Assembly: GCF_006783905.1 (NCBI RefSeq)
Contig: NZ_VFPE01000002.1
Location: forward strand, 682,001-746,000
DNA length: 64,000 bases
Reading direction: 5' to 3'
Source: Microbacterium kyungheense
GTDB taxonomy: Bacteria > Actinomycetota > Actinomycetes > Actinomycetales > Microbacteriaceae
Shown here: positions 42,559-50,049 of the stretch, in pieces
How positions within the stretch are numbered: the stretch's first letter is position 1
How the letters are laid out: each line of letters opens with the position of its first letter
Position numbers and translations under genes: made by a program
The notes under the pieces: generated by a model
The model's input: only the letters and a program-made list of their open reading frames with translations
Database searches by the model: none
What the model was told of the DNA's origin: nothing

Positions 42559-44607
42559 ATGGCCGACACCATCACCCCAGGGCTTGTGAGCCTGGACGCC
42601 GTCCTCGGCGACGACAAGTCCGCCGTCATCCGGGCGCTCGCCGAGCGCGTCGTCGCGCAGGGACGCGCGACGGACGCCGAAGCGCTGTACGCCGACGCAT
42701 GGGCGCGCGAGCAGAAGGACGAGACCGGCCTTCCGGGCGGCATCGCCATCCCGCACGCGAAGAGCGCCGCCGTCACGACCCCCTCGCTCGCGTTCGCGCG
42801 CCTGACGCCGGGGGTCGACTTCGGCGCGCCGGACGGCGCGGCCGACCTCGTGTTCCTGATCGCGGCACCCGCCGACGCGGCCGAGGCCCACCTCGCGGTG
42901 CTGTCCAAGCTCGCCCGCAGCCTCATGCAGGAGGACTTCACGGCGGGCCTGCGCGCCGCCTCGTCAGCGGATGACGTGGTGACGATCGTGCGCACGGCCA
43001 TCGGCGAGGGGGATGCCGCGCCCCAGCCCGCCGCGGCGCCAGCGGCCTCAGCGCCTGCGGGAGCGCCCGCTCCGGCGGCACATGCTGTCGACGGGCCGAG
43101 CATCGACGGCCGCCCCGCCCGCATCGTCGCGGTGACGGCATGCGCCACGGGGATCGCGCACACGTTCATGGCAGCCGATGCGCTGACGGCGGCGGGCAAG
43201 AAGGCCGGCATCGACATGATCGTCGAGCCGCAAGGATCCAGCGGCTACCAGGCGCTGCCGCGAGAGGTCATCGACGGTGCCGACGCGGTCATCTTCGCCA
43301 CCGACGTCGACGTGCGCGAGCCGCAGCGGTTCGCCGGCAAGCCGGTGGTGCGCTCGGGCGTCAAACGCGGCATCGAGCAGCCCGCGCAGCTGATCGCCGA
43401 GGCGGTCGCGGCGGCGAAGGACCCGTCGGCGACCCGTGTCGGCGGCGAGGCGGCGGCCGCGGCATCCACTCCCGCCGAGAAGCTGTCGTGGGGCGCCCGC
43501 ATCCAGCGGATCCTCCTCACCGGCGTGAGCTACATGATCCCGTTCGTCGCGGGCGGCGGACTGCTCATCGCCCTCGGATTCCTGCTGGGCGGCTACGACG
43601 TCACGGCGGACGCGAAGGACGTCATCCTCCAGAATTCGCTGTGGGACCTCCCCGCGGGCGGGCTCGGCCAGTACCTCGGCTCGGTCGCCTTCATGATCGG
43701 CGCGACGTCGATGGGCTTCCTGGTGCCGGCGCTGGCCGGCTACATCGCCTTCGCGATCGCCGACCGCCCCGGCATCGCGCCGGGTTTCGTGGCCGGTGCC
43801 GTCGCCGTGCTCATGAACGCGGGCTTCATCGGCGGCATGGTCGGCGGCCTCCTCGCCGGTTTCGTGGCGTGGTGGATCGGCACGTGGTCGGTGCCCCGCT
43901 GGCTGCGGGGTCTCATGCCGGTGGCGATCATCCCGCTCCTCGCGTCCATCGTCGCGTCGGGGCTGATGGTGCTGTTCCTGGGCCGCCCCATCGCCGCCCT
44001 CATGGAGGGCCTCAACGCGTGGCTGACCGACCTCGCCGGCACCTCGGGCATCGTGGTGGTCGGCATCATCCTCGGGCTCATGATGTGCTTCGACCTCGGC
44101 GGGCCGGTCAACAAGGTCGCGTACGCGTTCGCGACCGCAGGGCTCGCGGCGGGCTCGCCCGAGAACCCGACTCCGTACCTCATCATGGCGGCGGTCATGT
44201 GCTCGGGCATGGTGCCCCCGCTCGCGATGGCGCTCGCATCGACCGTCCTCGCGCGTCCGCTGTTCCCGCCGGTCGAGCGCGAGAACGGCAAGGCGGCGTG
44301 GCTGCTGGGCGCAGCGTTCATCAGCGAGGGCGCGATCCCGTTCGCCGCGGCCGATCCGCTGCGGGTCATCCCGGCATCGATGCTGGGCGGGGCGGTCACC
44401 GGAGCCCTGTCGATGGCGTTCGGCGTGCAGTCGCTCGCTCCGCACGGCGGCATCTTCGTCTTCTTCGCGATCAACCCGATCTGGGGCTTCGTCATCGCCC
44501 TTGCCGCGGGCACCGTGGTGTCGGCGTTCGCCGTCATCGGGCTCAAGCGCTTCGTGGCCCGCAAGGAGCTCGAGCAGGCCGAATCCGGCGTACCCGTGGC
44601 GGCCTGA
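42559..44607 (+). CDS. fruA: PTS fructose transporter, fused EIIABC
   Basis: Phosphorylates fructose at C1 during uptake. 682 residues in the order EIIA (1-150; phospho-His in GGIAIPHAKSAAV), an Ala/Pro linker, EIIB (about 182-280; phospho-Cys in VAVTACATGIAHTFMAA) and EIIC (about 305-680; eight or more helices, with IQRILLTGVSYMIPFVAGGG and GGPVNKVAYAFATAG). ATG 42559 follows GGAGGCC. Phosphate passes from HPr, encoded next. Confidence 0.96.
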   Translation: MADTITPGLVSLDAVLGDDKSAVIRALAERVVAQGRATDAEALYADAWAREQKDETGLPGGIAIPHAKSAAVTTPSLAFARLTPGVDFGAPDGAADLVFLIAAPADAAEAHLAVLSKLARSLMQEDFTAGLRAASSADDVVTIVRTAIGEGDAAPQPAAAPAASAPAGAPAPAAHAVDGPSIDGRPARIVAVTACATGIAHTFMAADALTAAGKKAGIDMIVEPQGSSGYQALPREVIDGADAVIFATDVDVREPQRFAGKPVVRSGVKRGIEQPAQLIAEAVAAAKDPSATRVGGEAAAAASTPAEKLSWGARIQRILLTGVSYMIPFVAGGGLLIALGFLLGGYDVTADAKDVILQNSLWDLPAGGLGQYLGSVAFMIGATSMGFLVPALAGYIAFAIADRPGIAPGFVAGAVAVLMNAGFIGGMVGGLLAGFVAWWIGTWSVPRWLRGLMPVAIIPLLASIVASGLMVLFLGRPIAALMEGLNAWLTDLAGTSGIVVVGIILGLMMCFDLGGPVNKVAYAFATAGLAAGSPENPTPYLIMAAVMCSGMVPPLAMALASTVLARPLFPPVERENGKAAWLLGAAFISEGAIPFAAADPLRVIPASMLGGAVTGALSMAFGVQSLAPHGGIFVFFAINPIWGFVIALAAGTVVSAFAVIGLKRFVARKELEQAESGVPVAA

Positions 44608-44687
44608 CCCGCTCGTCAGACAGAATCGGATCGTCGACGCGCCCACTTCCGTTCCGACGGGCGCGTCGGACCAGACAGGAGAGAACC

Positions 44688-44957
44688 ATGGCAGAACGTC
44701 AGGCCACCATCGCGAGCAGCTCGGGGCTGCACGCGCGCCCCGCGAAGCTGTTCGTGCAGGCCGTCCAGTCCCAGCCCGTCCCGGTGACCATCGCCGTCGA
44801 GGGCGGAGCCGACCTCAACGCGGGCAGCATCCTGTCGCTCATGGGGCTCGGCGCATCGCAGGGCACGGTCGTGACGCTCAAGGCCGAGGGCGAGGGCGCC
44901 GAGAAGGCGCTCGACGAGCTCGTGGCCCTGCTCGAGACCGATCTCGACGCACAGTAG
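44688..44957 (+). CDS. ptsH: Phosphocarrier protein HPr
   Basis: 89 residues. The phospho-His is in SSGLHARPAKLFVQA. The regulatory Ser region reads LNAGSILSLMGLGAS, though HPr kinase is generally absent from actinobacteria. ATG 44688 follows AGGAGAG. Last gene of the fructose operon, with a hairpin after it. It receives phosphate from enzyme I, encoded elsewhere. Confidence 0.95.
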   Translation: MAERQATIASSSGLHARPAKLFVQAVQSQPVPVTIAVEGGADLNAGSILSLMGLGASQGTVVTLKAEGEGAEKALDELVALLETDLDAQ

Positions 44958-44999
44958 GCGGACTCTCGCCCCGCTTCGGCGCGGGTGAGCGAAGACGAG

Positions 45000-45041
45000 A
45001 CGACGGATGCCGCGGGTCGAAGCCGCCGCAGCATCCGTCGT
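45000..45041 (+). terminator. fru operon terminator
   Basis: ACGACGGATGC (45000-45010) pairs with GCATCCGTCGT (45031-45041), followed by TTCG. A smaller CCCGC/GCGGG hairpin precedes it. Confidence 0.6.
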
Positions 45042-45061
45042 TTCGTGCGTCCGGGGGAGCG

Positions 45062-45697
45062 TCAGATGTCGACGGACTCGCCCGGGTCGAGGCGGAGGAG
45101 CTCGCCGCCGTCCTGCTCCGCGGCCCAGCCGAGGCGGCCGCGTCCCATGTCGCGTCCCGCGACCGACAGGGTGAGATCGTGCGTCCCGAACACCTGTCGC
45201 GGCTTGACCGCGAGCACGAAGTCCATGGCCTCGCCGATCTTGAGCCACGGCGCGCCCACCGGCGCGGCGAGCAGCTTCACCGGTCGCCCGGGCTCGGCGT
45301 ACGAGTCGCCCGGGTAGTAGAAGTCGTCGTTGACGAGCACGCCCACGTTGTCGACGACGGGGATCGAGCGGTGGATCACCGCGTGCGTGCCGCCGAAGAA
45401 CTCCAGGCGGAACGGCTCGACCTCGACGACATCCCCGGGGCGGACGACCGTCACGTCGAAGCCGGCCGCGGCCTTCGCGACGCCTTCCGGGCCGTAGATG
45501 GGCGTGCCGGGGAACTGCTCCACGATGCGCTGGAGGTGCTCGGGCGTCCAGTGGTCGGCGTGCTCGTGCGTGATGACGACCGCGACGACGCCTTCCAGCT
45601 CGCCGAGCGGGGCCGTGAACGAGCCGGGGTCGATGACGACCGTCCGGCTGCTGTCGGTGAGGGTGAGCGTCGCGTGCTCGAACTTGGTGACTCGCAT
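45062..45697 (-). CDS. Metallo-beta-lactamase fold hydrolase (UlaG-like)
   Basis: 211 residues from ATG 45697; the frame upstream of it is shadow sequence. Starts MRVTKFEHATLTLTDSSRTV with the DPG of VVIDPGSFTAPLGE. The metal site is VVITHEHADHWTPEHL, further ligands are GTHAVIH and FYYPGDSY, and the end is FGTHDLTLSV. The family hydrolyses lactones and phosphate esters; the substrate here is unknown. It is convergent with the fru operon. Confidence 0.88.
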   Translation of the reverse strand: MRVTKFEHATLTLTDSSRTVVIDPGSFTAPLGELEGVVAVVITHEHADHWTPEHLQRIVEQFPGTPIYGPEGVAKAAAGFDVTVVRPGDVVEVEPFRLEFFGGTHAVIHRSIPVVDNVGVLVNDDFYYPGDSYAEPGRPVKLLAAPVGAPWLKIGEAMDFVLAVKPRQVFGTHDLTLSVAGRDMGRGRLGWAAEQDGGELLRLDPGESVDI

Positions 45698-45758
45698 GGC
45701 TCGAGTCAAGCGGTCCCGAGCCGCCGTCGGCAAGCCGGGGCGCCGGTGCCGCGTCGAT

Positions 45759-45788
45759 TTGGACGGGGCATGCGGGGCGTGGCATAAT
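45759..45788 (+). promoter_or_regulatory. Promoter of the tRNA-Glu genes
   Basis: TTGGAC (45759-45764) and CATAAT (45783-45788) are 18 bp apart, 17 bp before the first tRNA. Confidence 0.6.
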
Positions 45789-45805
45789 CGAACGGTTGCC
45801 TGAAC

Positions 45806-45881
45806 GGCCCCATCGTATAGCGGCCTAGTACGCCGCCCTCTCACGGCGGTAACGCGGGTTCGAATCCCGCTGGGGTCACCA
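45806..45881 (+). tRNA. tRNA-Glu (anticodon CUC), copy 1
   Basis: Acceptor GGCCCCA pairs with TGGGGTC; the anticodon arm CCGCC/GGCGG encloses CTCTCA with anticodon CTC; the T arm is GCGGGTTCGAATCCCGC. CCA is encoded at 45879-45881. Confidence 0.95.
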
Positions 45882-45921
45882 GTCAGGCAACACCCGGAGT
45901 TCGCGCTCCGGATCGCTGTAC

Positions 45922-45994
45922 GGCCCCATCGTATAGCGGCCTAGTACGCCGCCCTCTCACGGCGGTAACGCGGGTTCGAATCCCGCTGGGGTCA
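45922..45994 (+). tRNA. tRNA-Glu (anticodon CUC), copy 2
   Basis: Identical to copy 1 through the discriminator base, 40 bp downstream. Here the following bases are CAA, so CCA is not encoded. A strong terminator follows 8 bp later. Confidence 0.95.
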
Positions 45995-46001
45995 CAACGA
46001 C

Positions 46002-46041
46002 GCAACGCCCCCGCAGTCCTCCACGACTGCGGGGGCGTTGC
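46002..46041. terminator. Terminator after the tRNA-Glu pair
   Basis: Perfect 17-bp stem, 46002-46018 with 46025-46041, loop CTCCAC. It serves the tRNAs and possibly the convergent DUF202 operon. Confidence 0.8.
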
Positions 46042-46059
46042 GGTTTCCCGGGGCTGTTG

Positions 46060-46410
46060 TCAGGTCCACCACAGCACCACGACGGCCGAGAGCACCCCGC
46101 AGCCCACGACGAACAGCGTCAGCATCAGCATGAGCCCGCTGCCGGGCAGGTCCTCGGGGCGTCCGTCGAGCAGGGCCGCCGTGACGCGACGGTGGCGCAG
46201 CTGCGCGCGGAACCACAGCAGCACCGCGAACGCGAGCCCGGCGATGCCGGGGATGAGCCATGCCGCAGCCCAGACGGGGTCGCCGACGACGGCGGGGAGG
46301 ACGCGCAGCGACAGCAGCGAACCTACGCCGATGGCCAGCGCCGTGCGCCGCCAGGCGAGCTCCGTCCGCTCCGGCTGCAGGCCGGGGTCGAACAGCGCCC
46401 GGCCGGTCAT
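46060..46410 (-). CDS. DUF202 family membrane protein (second of a pair)
   Basis: 116 residues from ATG 46410; a longer frame upstream is shadow. DUF202 signature DPGLQPERTELAWRRTALAI at the start, then three hydrophobic helices. The start overlaps the stop of the next DUF202 gene (ATGA). The two small proteins likely form one membrane complex; relatives are YidH-like, function unknown. Confidence 0.88.
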   Translation of the reverse strand: MTGRALFDPGLQPERTELAWRRTALAIGVGSLLSLRVLPAVVGDPVWAAAWLIPGIAGLAFAVLLWFRAQLRHRRVTAALLDGRPEDLPGSGLMLMLTLFVVGCGVLSAVVVLWWT

Positions 46411-46769
46411 CGGAGCACGACGCCCAGCAGGACGAGCGCGCCGACCAGCACGATCGTCGCCGCGAGGGCGAGGCTCGTCGCAGACCCGGGCAGCGGTGCG
46501 CCGACGCGCATGGCACGCTCGGTCCGGCCCCACTCCGACCACGCGAGGATGGGCACGATCACGCCGGCGGCGATGAGCACGAGGGACGCGGCCAGCCGCA
46601 GCCCCGGCTGCAGGTCCAGGCCGAGCGCCTCCAGCGCCACGCCGCCCGCGATGAGAGCGAGGGCCGTGCGGTTCCAGGCGAGGAACGTGCGTTCGTTGGC
46701 CAGGCTGAACCGCGCGTCCGGCTCCTCGCCGCTCTGGTACACCGACCGGGGGAATCTGCGTGACGTCAC
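46407..46769 (-). CDS. DUF202 family membrane protein, YidH-like
   Basis: 120 residues from GTG 46769. Signature ARFSLANERTFLAWNRTALA, then three hydrophobic helices with a short Trp/Glu/Arg loop (WSEWGRTERAMRVG). A TACTGT box ends six bases before the GTG, so the pair is probably transcribed leaderless. Confidence 0.88.
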   Translation of the reverse strand: MTSRRFPRSVYQSGEEPDARFSLANERTFLAWNRTALALIAGGVALEALGLDLQPGLRLAASLVLIAAGVIVPILAWSEWGRTERAMRVGAPLPGSATSLALAATIVLVGALVLLGVVLR

Positions 46770-46775
46770 CGTCCC

Positions 46776-46781
46776 ACAGTA
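46776..46781 (-). promoter_or_regulatory. -10 box of the DUF202 operon
   Basis: On the minus strand TACTGT, six bases before the GTG at 46769-46767. Confidence 0.4.
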
Positions 46782-46798
46782 TCCACGGCCGGTGCGGC

Positions 46799-47983
46799 TC
46801 ACCCCTGGCGTTCGTCGATGGACGCCGTGCGCTCCGCCGTCCGGGCGGACCGCGCCGCGCGCCGCCGGCGCACCGCGCGGACGATGAGCCACACGATGAC
46901 CGCCGCGACGGCGGCCACGGCGAGCCACGGGATGAGGAAGCCGATCGCCACCACAATGCCGTTGAGCGTCGCGACGAGTCCGTTCCACCCCGCCGCGAGG
47001 CCGTCGCCGAAGCCCGCGGGGTCGGCGGCCACCGGTTCGACATCGGGGGTGAGGGTCACCGACAGCGTCGACAGGGCGACCTGGTCGTCGAGCATCTTGA
47101 GCTGCTGCTGGTACGACTCCAGGAGTGCCTGGCGCTCTGACAGCGCGGACTCCGCCGCGATCAGGTCTGAGACGCTCTGCGCCTGAGCCATGAGGGCGGT
47201 GAGGCGGTCGACCGACGCCTGCGCGGCGTCGATGCGGGCCTGCAGGTCGACGGTCTGCGAGGTGACGTCCTGCCGGTTGACGTCGGTCGCCGTGACCGTG
47301 CCGAGGTCGTCGAGCGAGCCGAGCACGGCGGTGAGCTCGTCGGCGGGCACGCGCACCGTGATCCAGGCGCCGTCCGTGGGAACCGGGTACGGCATGACGT
47401 CGGGCGCGACGACGCCGCCGAGCGTGTCGCCCTGCCTCGGCTCGACGGGCTGGCCGGTGCCGTCTGTGCCGATGCTCATCGACTCGACATAGCCGCCGTG
47501 GGCGGCTGCCGTACCGGCGACCGTGCGTGCGGCGGCGTTCACGTCGTCGACGGTGACCGTGGCCGACGCGGTGGTCACGACGTCGCGTCCGGCCGCCTGC
47601 GCGGCAGAATCCGCGGCGGCGCCGCCTGCCGCGTCGAGCTCGCCCGCCAGCGGAGCGGAGTCGCGCGAGCCCGAGCTGGATTCCGCCGTGCTGTCGGCGG
47701 CTCCTGTGTCGGGCGCGGCGGGGGCGATGGCCGAGCCGTCGGAGGTTCCGGTCGGCGAGACCAGCGTGCCGACGGACGGCGCGATGACGGCGGCGACGAC
47801 GATCACCGCGGCCGCAGCCCCGCCGGCGATCCAGTAGCGCCCCCGTCGCCTGCGCTGCGCGGTCGACCGCGTGCGCTCCCGCGCGATGTCGGCGAACAGC
47901 GCGTCCTCGATCTCGTCGATGCGCTGCGGGCTGAGCTCCGGAAGGGATGCCGCACCCCGCGGATCCCGTGGCTGCGTGTTCAT
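46799..47983 (-). CDS. DUF4349 domain membrane protein, possibly an anti-sigma-like partner
   Basis: 394 residues from ATG 47983, after GAAGGAG. A cytoplasmic N-terminus (about 52 residues, ELSPQRIDEIEDALFADIAR) leads to a membrane helix (WIAGGAAAAVIVVAAVIAP) and a Ser/Ala-rich linker. The DUF4349 domain has a coiled coil (VDLQARIDAAQASVDRLTAL, SALSERQALLESYQQQLKML), and a C-terminal membrane helix with basic tail follows. It overlaps the sigma factor gene (ATGA). That linkage and the topology suggest a sigma-regulating role, which is inference. Confidence 0.85.
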   Translation of the reverse strand: MNTQPRDPRGAASLPELSPQRIDEIEDALFADIARERTRSTAQRRRRGRYWIAGGAAAAVIVVAAVIAPSVGTLVSPTGTSDGSAIAPAAPDTGAADSTAESSSGSRDSAPLAGELDAAGGAAADSAAQAAGRDVVTTASATVTVDDVNAAARTVAGTAAAHGGYVESMSIGTDGTGQPVEPRQGDTLGGVVAPDVMPYPVPTDGAWITVRVPADELTAVLGSLDDLGTVTATDVNRQDVTSQTVDLQARIDAAQASVDRLTALMAQAQSVSDLIAAESALSERQALLESYQQQLKMLDDQVALSTLSVTLTPDVEPVAADPAGFGDGLAAGWNGLVATLNGIVVAIGFLIPWLAVAAVAAVIVWLIVRAVRRRRAARSARTAERTASIDERQG

Positions 47984-48549
47984 GTGCTCTCCTTCACGAC
48001 GGTCCGGAGGCGCGTCCGGATGCGGGAGAGACGGTTGCGGACGACGCCGTGGGCGACGCCGAGCTGCTCGGCGGCCGCCTGGTATGCGTAGCCCTCGGTC
48101 GCGCACAGCCGGAAGATCTCGCGGTCCAGGTCGCCGAGGCCGGACACCTCTCGCAGGATCGCGTCGGCGAGTGCCGCATCGACGACCTGCTGCTCGACGT
48201 CGATCGTGTCGGGCAGGCTCTCATCTGCGGGGGCGACGTTGTGCTCCCGGTCGCGGCGCTGACGGCGGACGCGGTTCGCTGCCTGGAACCGGCAGATGGT
48301 CGCCAGCCACGGCAGCAGCGACTCGCCCGCCAGTTCGAAGCCGGGGAGCTTGCGCCAGGCGACGAGGAAGGTCTCCTGAGTGACCTCCTCGGCATCCGCG
48401 GGGTTGCCGACCAGGCCGTGGGCGAGCCAGTACACCGGGCGCACGTAGGCGCGGTAGATGGTGCGGAAGGCGCGCTCGCTCCCGCCCGCGGCCAGCGCCG
48501 CCAGTGCGGCGTCGTCCTGCGGGTCGTCGCGCGAGCCGTCGTCAGCCAT
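47980..48549 (-). CDS. ECF RNA polymerase sigma factor
   Basis: 189 residues from ATG 48549, after GGAGGACGGGG. Region 2: AFRTIYRAYVRPVYWLAHGL, NPADAEEVTQETFLVAWRKL. Region 4: LGDLDREIFRLCATEGYAYQ, AAAEQLGVAHGVVRNRLSRI. Together these are a complete sigma-70 ECF factor. Translationally coupled to the DUF4349 membrane protein. No target promoter could be assigned. Confidence 0.92.
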   Translation of the reverse strand: MADDGSRDDPQDDAALAALAAGGSERAFRTIYRAYVRPVYWLAHGLVGNPADAEEVTQETFLVAWRKLPGFELAGESLLPWLATICRFQAANRVRRQRRDREHNVAPADESLPDTIDVEQQVVDAALADAILREVSGLGDLDREIFRLCATEGYAYQAAAEQLGVAHGVVRNRLSRIRTRLRTVVKEST

Positions 48550-48672
48550 CCCCGTCCTCCGAACCCTCGAATCATCTCTCACTCAACCGGTGTCGGCACA
48601 GAGCCGATCGTCTCAGCCGGATGCGCCGGGATGGCGCGGGTGCGGCATCCCGAGCCTGTATCCTGATGCGAG

Positions 48673-48776
48673 CGAGAGGGAGTATCCCGTAACCGCGCAT
48701 CCGTCATCACGGGTCCCGACAGAGCGACCCCGGGTGTGCGACGCAGGCCGGTCGGCCCGTGGGGGAGAGACTTTCG
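48673..48776 (+). ncRNA. Probable manganese (yybP-ykoY) riboswitch upstream of terC
   Basis: CGAGAG (48673-48678) pairs with CTTTCG (48771-48776) to close the element. Just inside are GGGAGTA at 48678-48684 and GGGGGAGAGACTTT at 48761-48774, resembling the two conserved internal-loop strands of the yybP-ykoY family. CCCGT/ACGGG and further GC stems fill the interior. TerC-type genes are a classic target of this riboswitch. The terC start is 41 bp downstream. Confidence 0.6.
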
Positions 48777-48816
48777 GATTCGACCGACCCCTCCTCGCCC
48801 TCTCGAAAGGCCCGCA

Positions 48817-49854
48817 ATGGACCTCGACCTCCCGCTGTGGTTCGAAATCGGATCCCTCGTGATCCTGACGCTCATCCTCATCGCCGACCTGCTGCTGATC
48901 CTCAAGCGCCCCCACATCCCGTCGGCGAGGGAGTCCACGCTGTGGGTCCTGTTCTACGTCACGCTGGCGCTGATCTTCGCGGGCCTGATGTGGATCTTCG
49001 CCGGCGGCGAGTACGCCGGGCAGTTCGTGGCCGGCTGGCTCACCGAGTACAGCCTCTCGATCGACAACCTGTTCGTCTTCGTGCTGATCATGAGCCAGTT
49101 CGCGGTGCCGCGCCGTTACCAGCAGGAAGTGCTGATGGTCGGCATCATCATCGCCCTCGTGCTGCGCGGCGTGTTCATCATGCTCGGCGCCGCGATCATC
49201 GAGCAGTTCAGCTGGGTGTTCTACCTGTTCGGGGCGTTCCTGGTCTGGACGGCGATCAGGCAGGCCTTCCCCGGCGGCGACCACGAGGACGACGTCAAGC
49301 AGGAGGGGTTCGTCGTCCGCGTGCTCCGCCGCTTCATCGACATCAGCGACGAGTACGACGGCGCCAAGGTGCGCACCGTCGTCGGCGGCAAGAAGATGTG
49401 GACCCCGATGATCATCGTGTTCGTCACGATCGGCGTCACCGACCTGCTGTTCGCGATCGACTCGATCCCTGCGATCTTCGGCATCACCCAGAGCGCGTTC
49501 ATCGTCTTCACCGCGAACATCTTCGCCCTGATGGGCCTGCGCCAGCTGTACTTCCTGCTCGGCGATCTGCTCGACCGCCTGCGCTATCTCCACTACGGCA
49601 TCGCGTTCATCCTCGCGTTCATCGGCCTGAAGCTCGTCTTCCACGCCATGCACGTCAACGAGCTGCCCTTCATCAACGGCGGCGAGCCCATCGAATGGGC
49701 GCCCGAGATCTCGACCTGGATGTCGCTCGGCGTCATCGTCGTGTCGATGGCTGTGGCGACGATCGCGAGCCTCATCGCGTCCGCCCGTGACAAGCGGAAC
49801 GACGTGGATGCCGCACCCGCCGTCGAGGAGCCCGCAGGCCCGGACGCGCACTGA
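48817..49854 (+). CDS. TerC family integral membrane metal exporter
   Basis: 345 residues from ATG 48817, after GAAAGG. Nine or so helices. The family acidic motifs are present: LTEYSLSIDNLFVFVLIMSQ and LLFAIDSIPAIFGITQ, with FTANIFALMGLRQLYFLLGD after them. Relatives export Mn(II), loading secreted metalloenzymes. The upstream manganese-riboswitch-like RNA supports that role over tellurite resistance. Confidence 0.9.
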   Translation: MDLDLPLWFEIGSLVILTLILIADLLLILKRPHIPSARESTLWVLFYVTLALIFAGLMWIFAGGEYAGQFVAGWLTEYSLSIDNLFVFVLIMSQFAVPRRYQQEVLMVGIIIALVLRGVFIMLGAAIIEQFSWVFYLFGAFLVWTAIRQAFPGGDHEDDVKQEGFVVRVLRRFIDISDEYDGAKVRTVVGGKKMWTPMIIVFVTIGVTDLLFAIDSIPAIFGITQSAFIVFTANIFALMGLRQLYFLLGDLLDRLRYLHYGIAFILAFIGLKLVFHAMHVNELPFINGGEPIEWAPEISTWMSLGVIVVSMAVATIASLIASARDKRNDVDAAPAVEEPAGPDAH

Positions 49855-49905
49855 GGCCGGGTCCGCACGAGCCGAGGTCCACCGCGCCGGTGGTAGCCTG
49901 GGCTC

Positions 49906-49950
49906 GTGCGGATCGCTCGCCTTCTCCTTAGCGGCCGCGACGAGTCCTAG
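49906..49950 (+). CDS. Leucine leader peptide of leuCD
   Basis: Fourteen codons, GTG 49906 to TAG 49948-49950, product MRIARLLLSGRDES. It has three consecutive Leu codons, CTT CTC CTT; CTT is rare in this GC-rich genome. A TAGCCT box at 49894-49899 ends six bases before the GTG, so the mRNA is probably leaderless and the peptide is translated at once. Ribosome stalling at the Leu codons would decide which downstream hairpin forms before leuC, the logic of transcription attenuation. leuC starts 100 bp after the stop. Confidence 0.75.
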   Translation: MRIARLLLSGRDES

Positions 49951-49972
49951 TTCCAGGCCTCCCTCGTCGCGG
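49935..49972 (+). promoter_or_regulatory. Attenuator hairpin of leuCD
   Basis: CCGCGACGAG (49935-49944, within the leader peptide codons) pairs perfectly with CTCGTCGCGG (49963-49972). A second GTCGCGGGC occurs near 49977-49987 and a third near 50013-50021, which could form competing pairings. A ribosome held at the Leu codons would reach into the left arm. Confidence 0.6.
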
Positions 49973-50049
49973 AGTTCGTCGCGGGCCCCCACCCCTCACG
50001 GCCCCGGTTTGTCGCGGGCGCCGTCTCATCCGAGGAGAACGACAGAGCA

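Noticed and set aside
45806..45994. Tandem identical 73-bp repeats considered as a CRISPR or mobile repeat
   Set aside because: They are two complete tRNA-Glu genes with a shared promoter and terminator.
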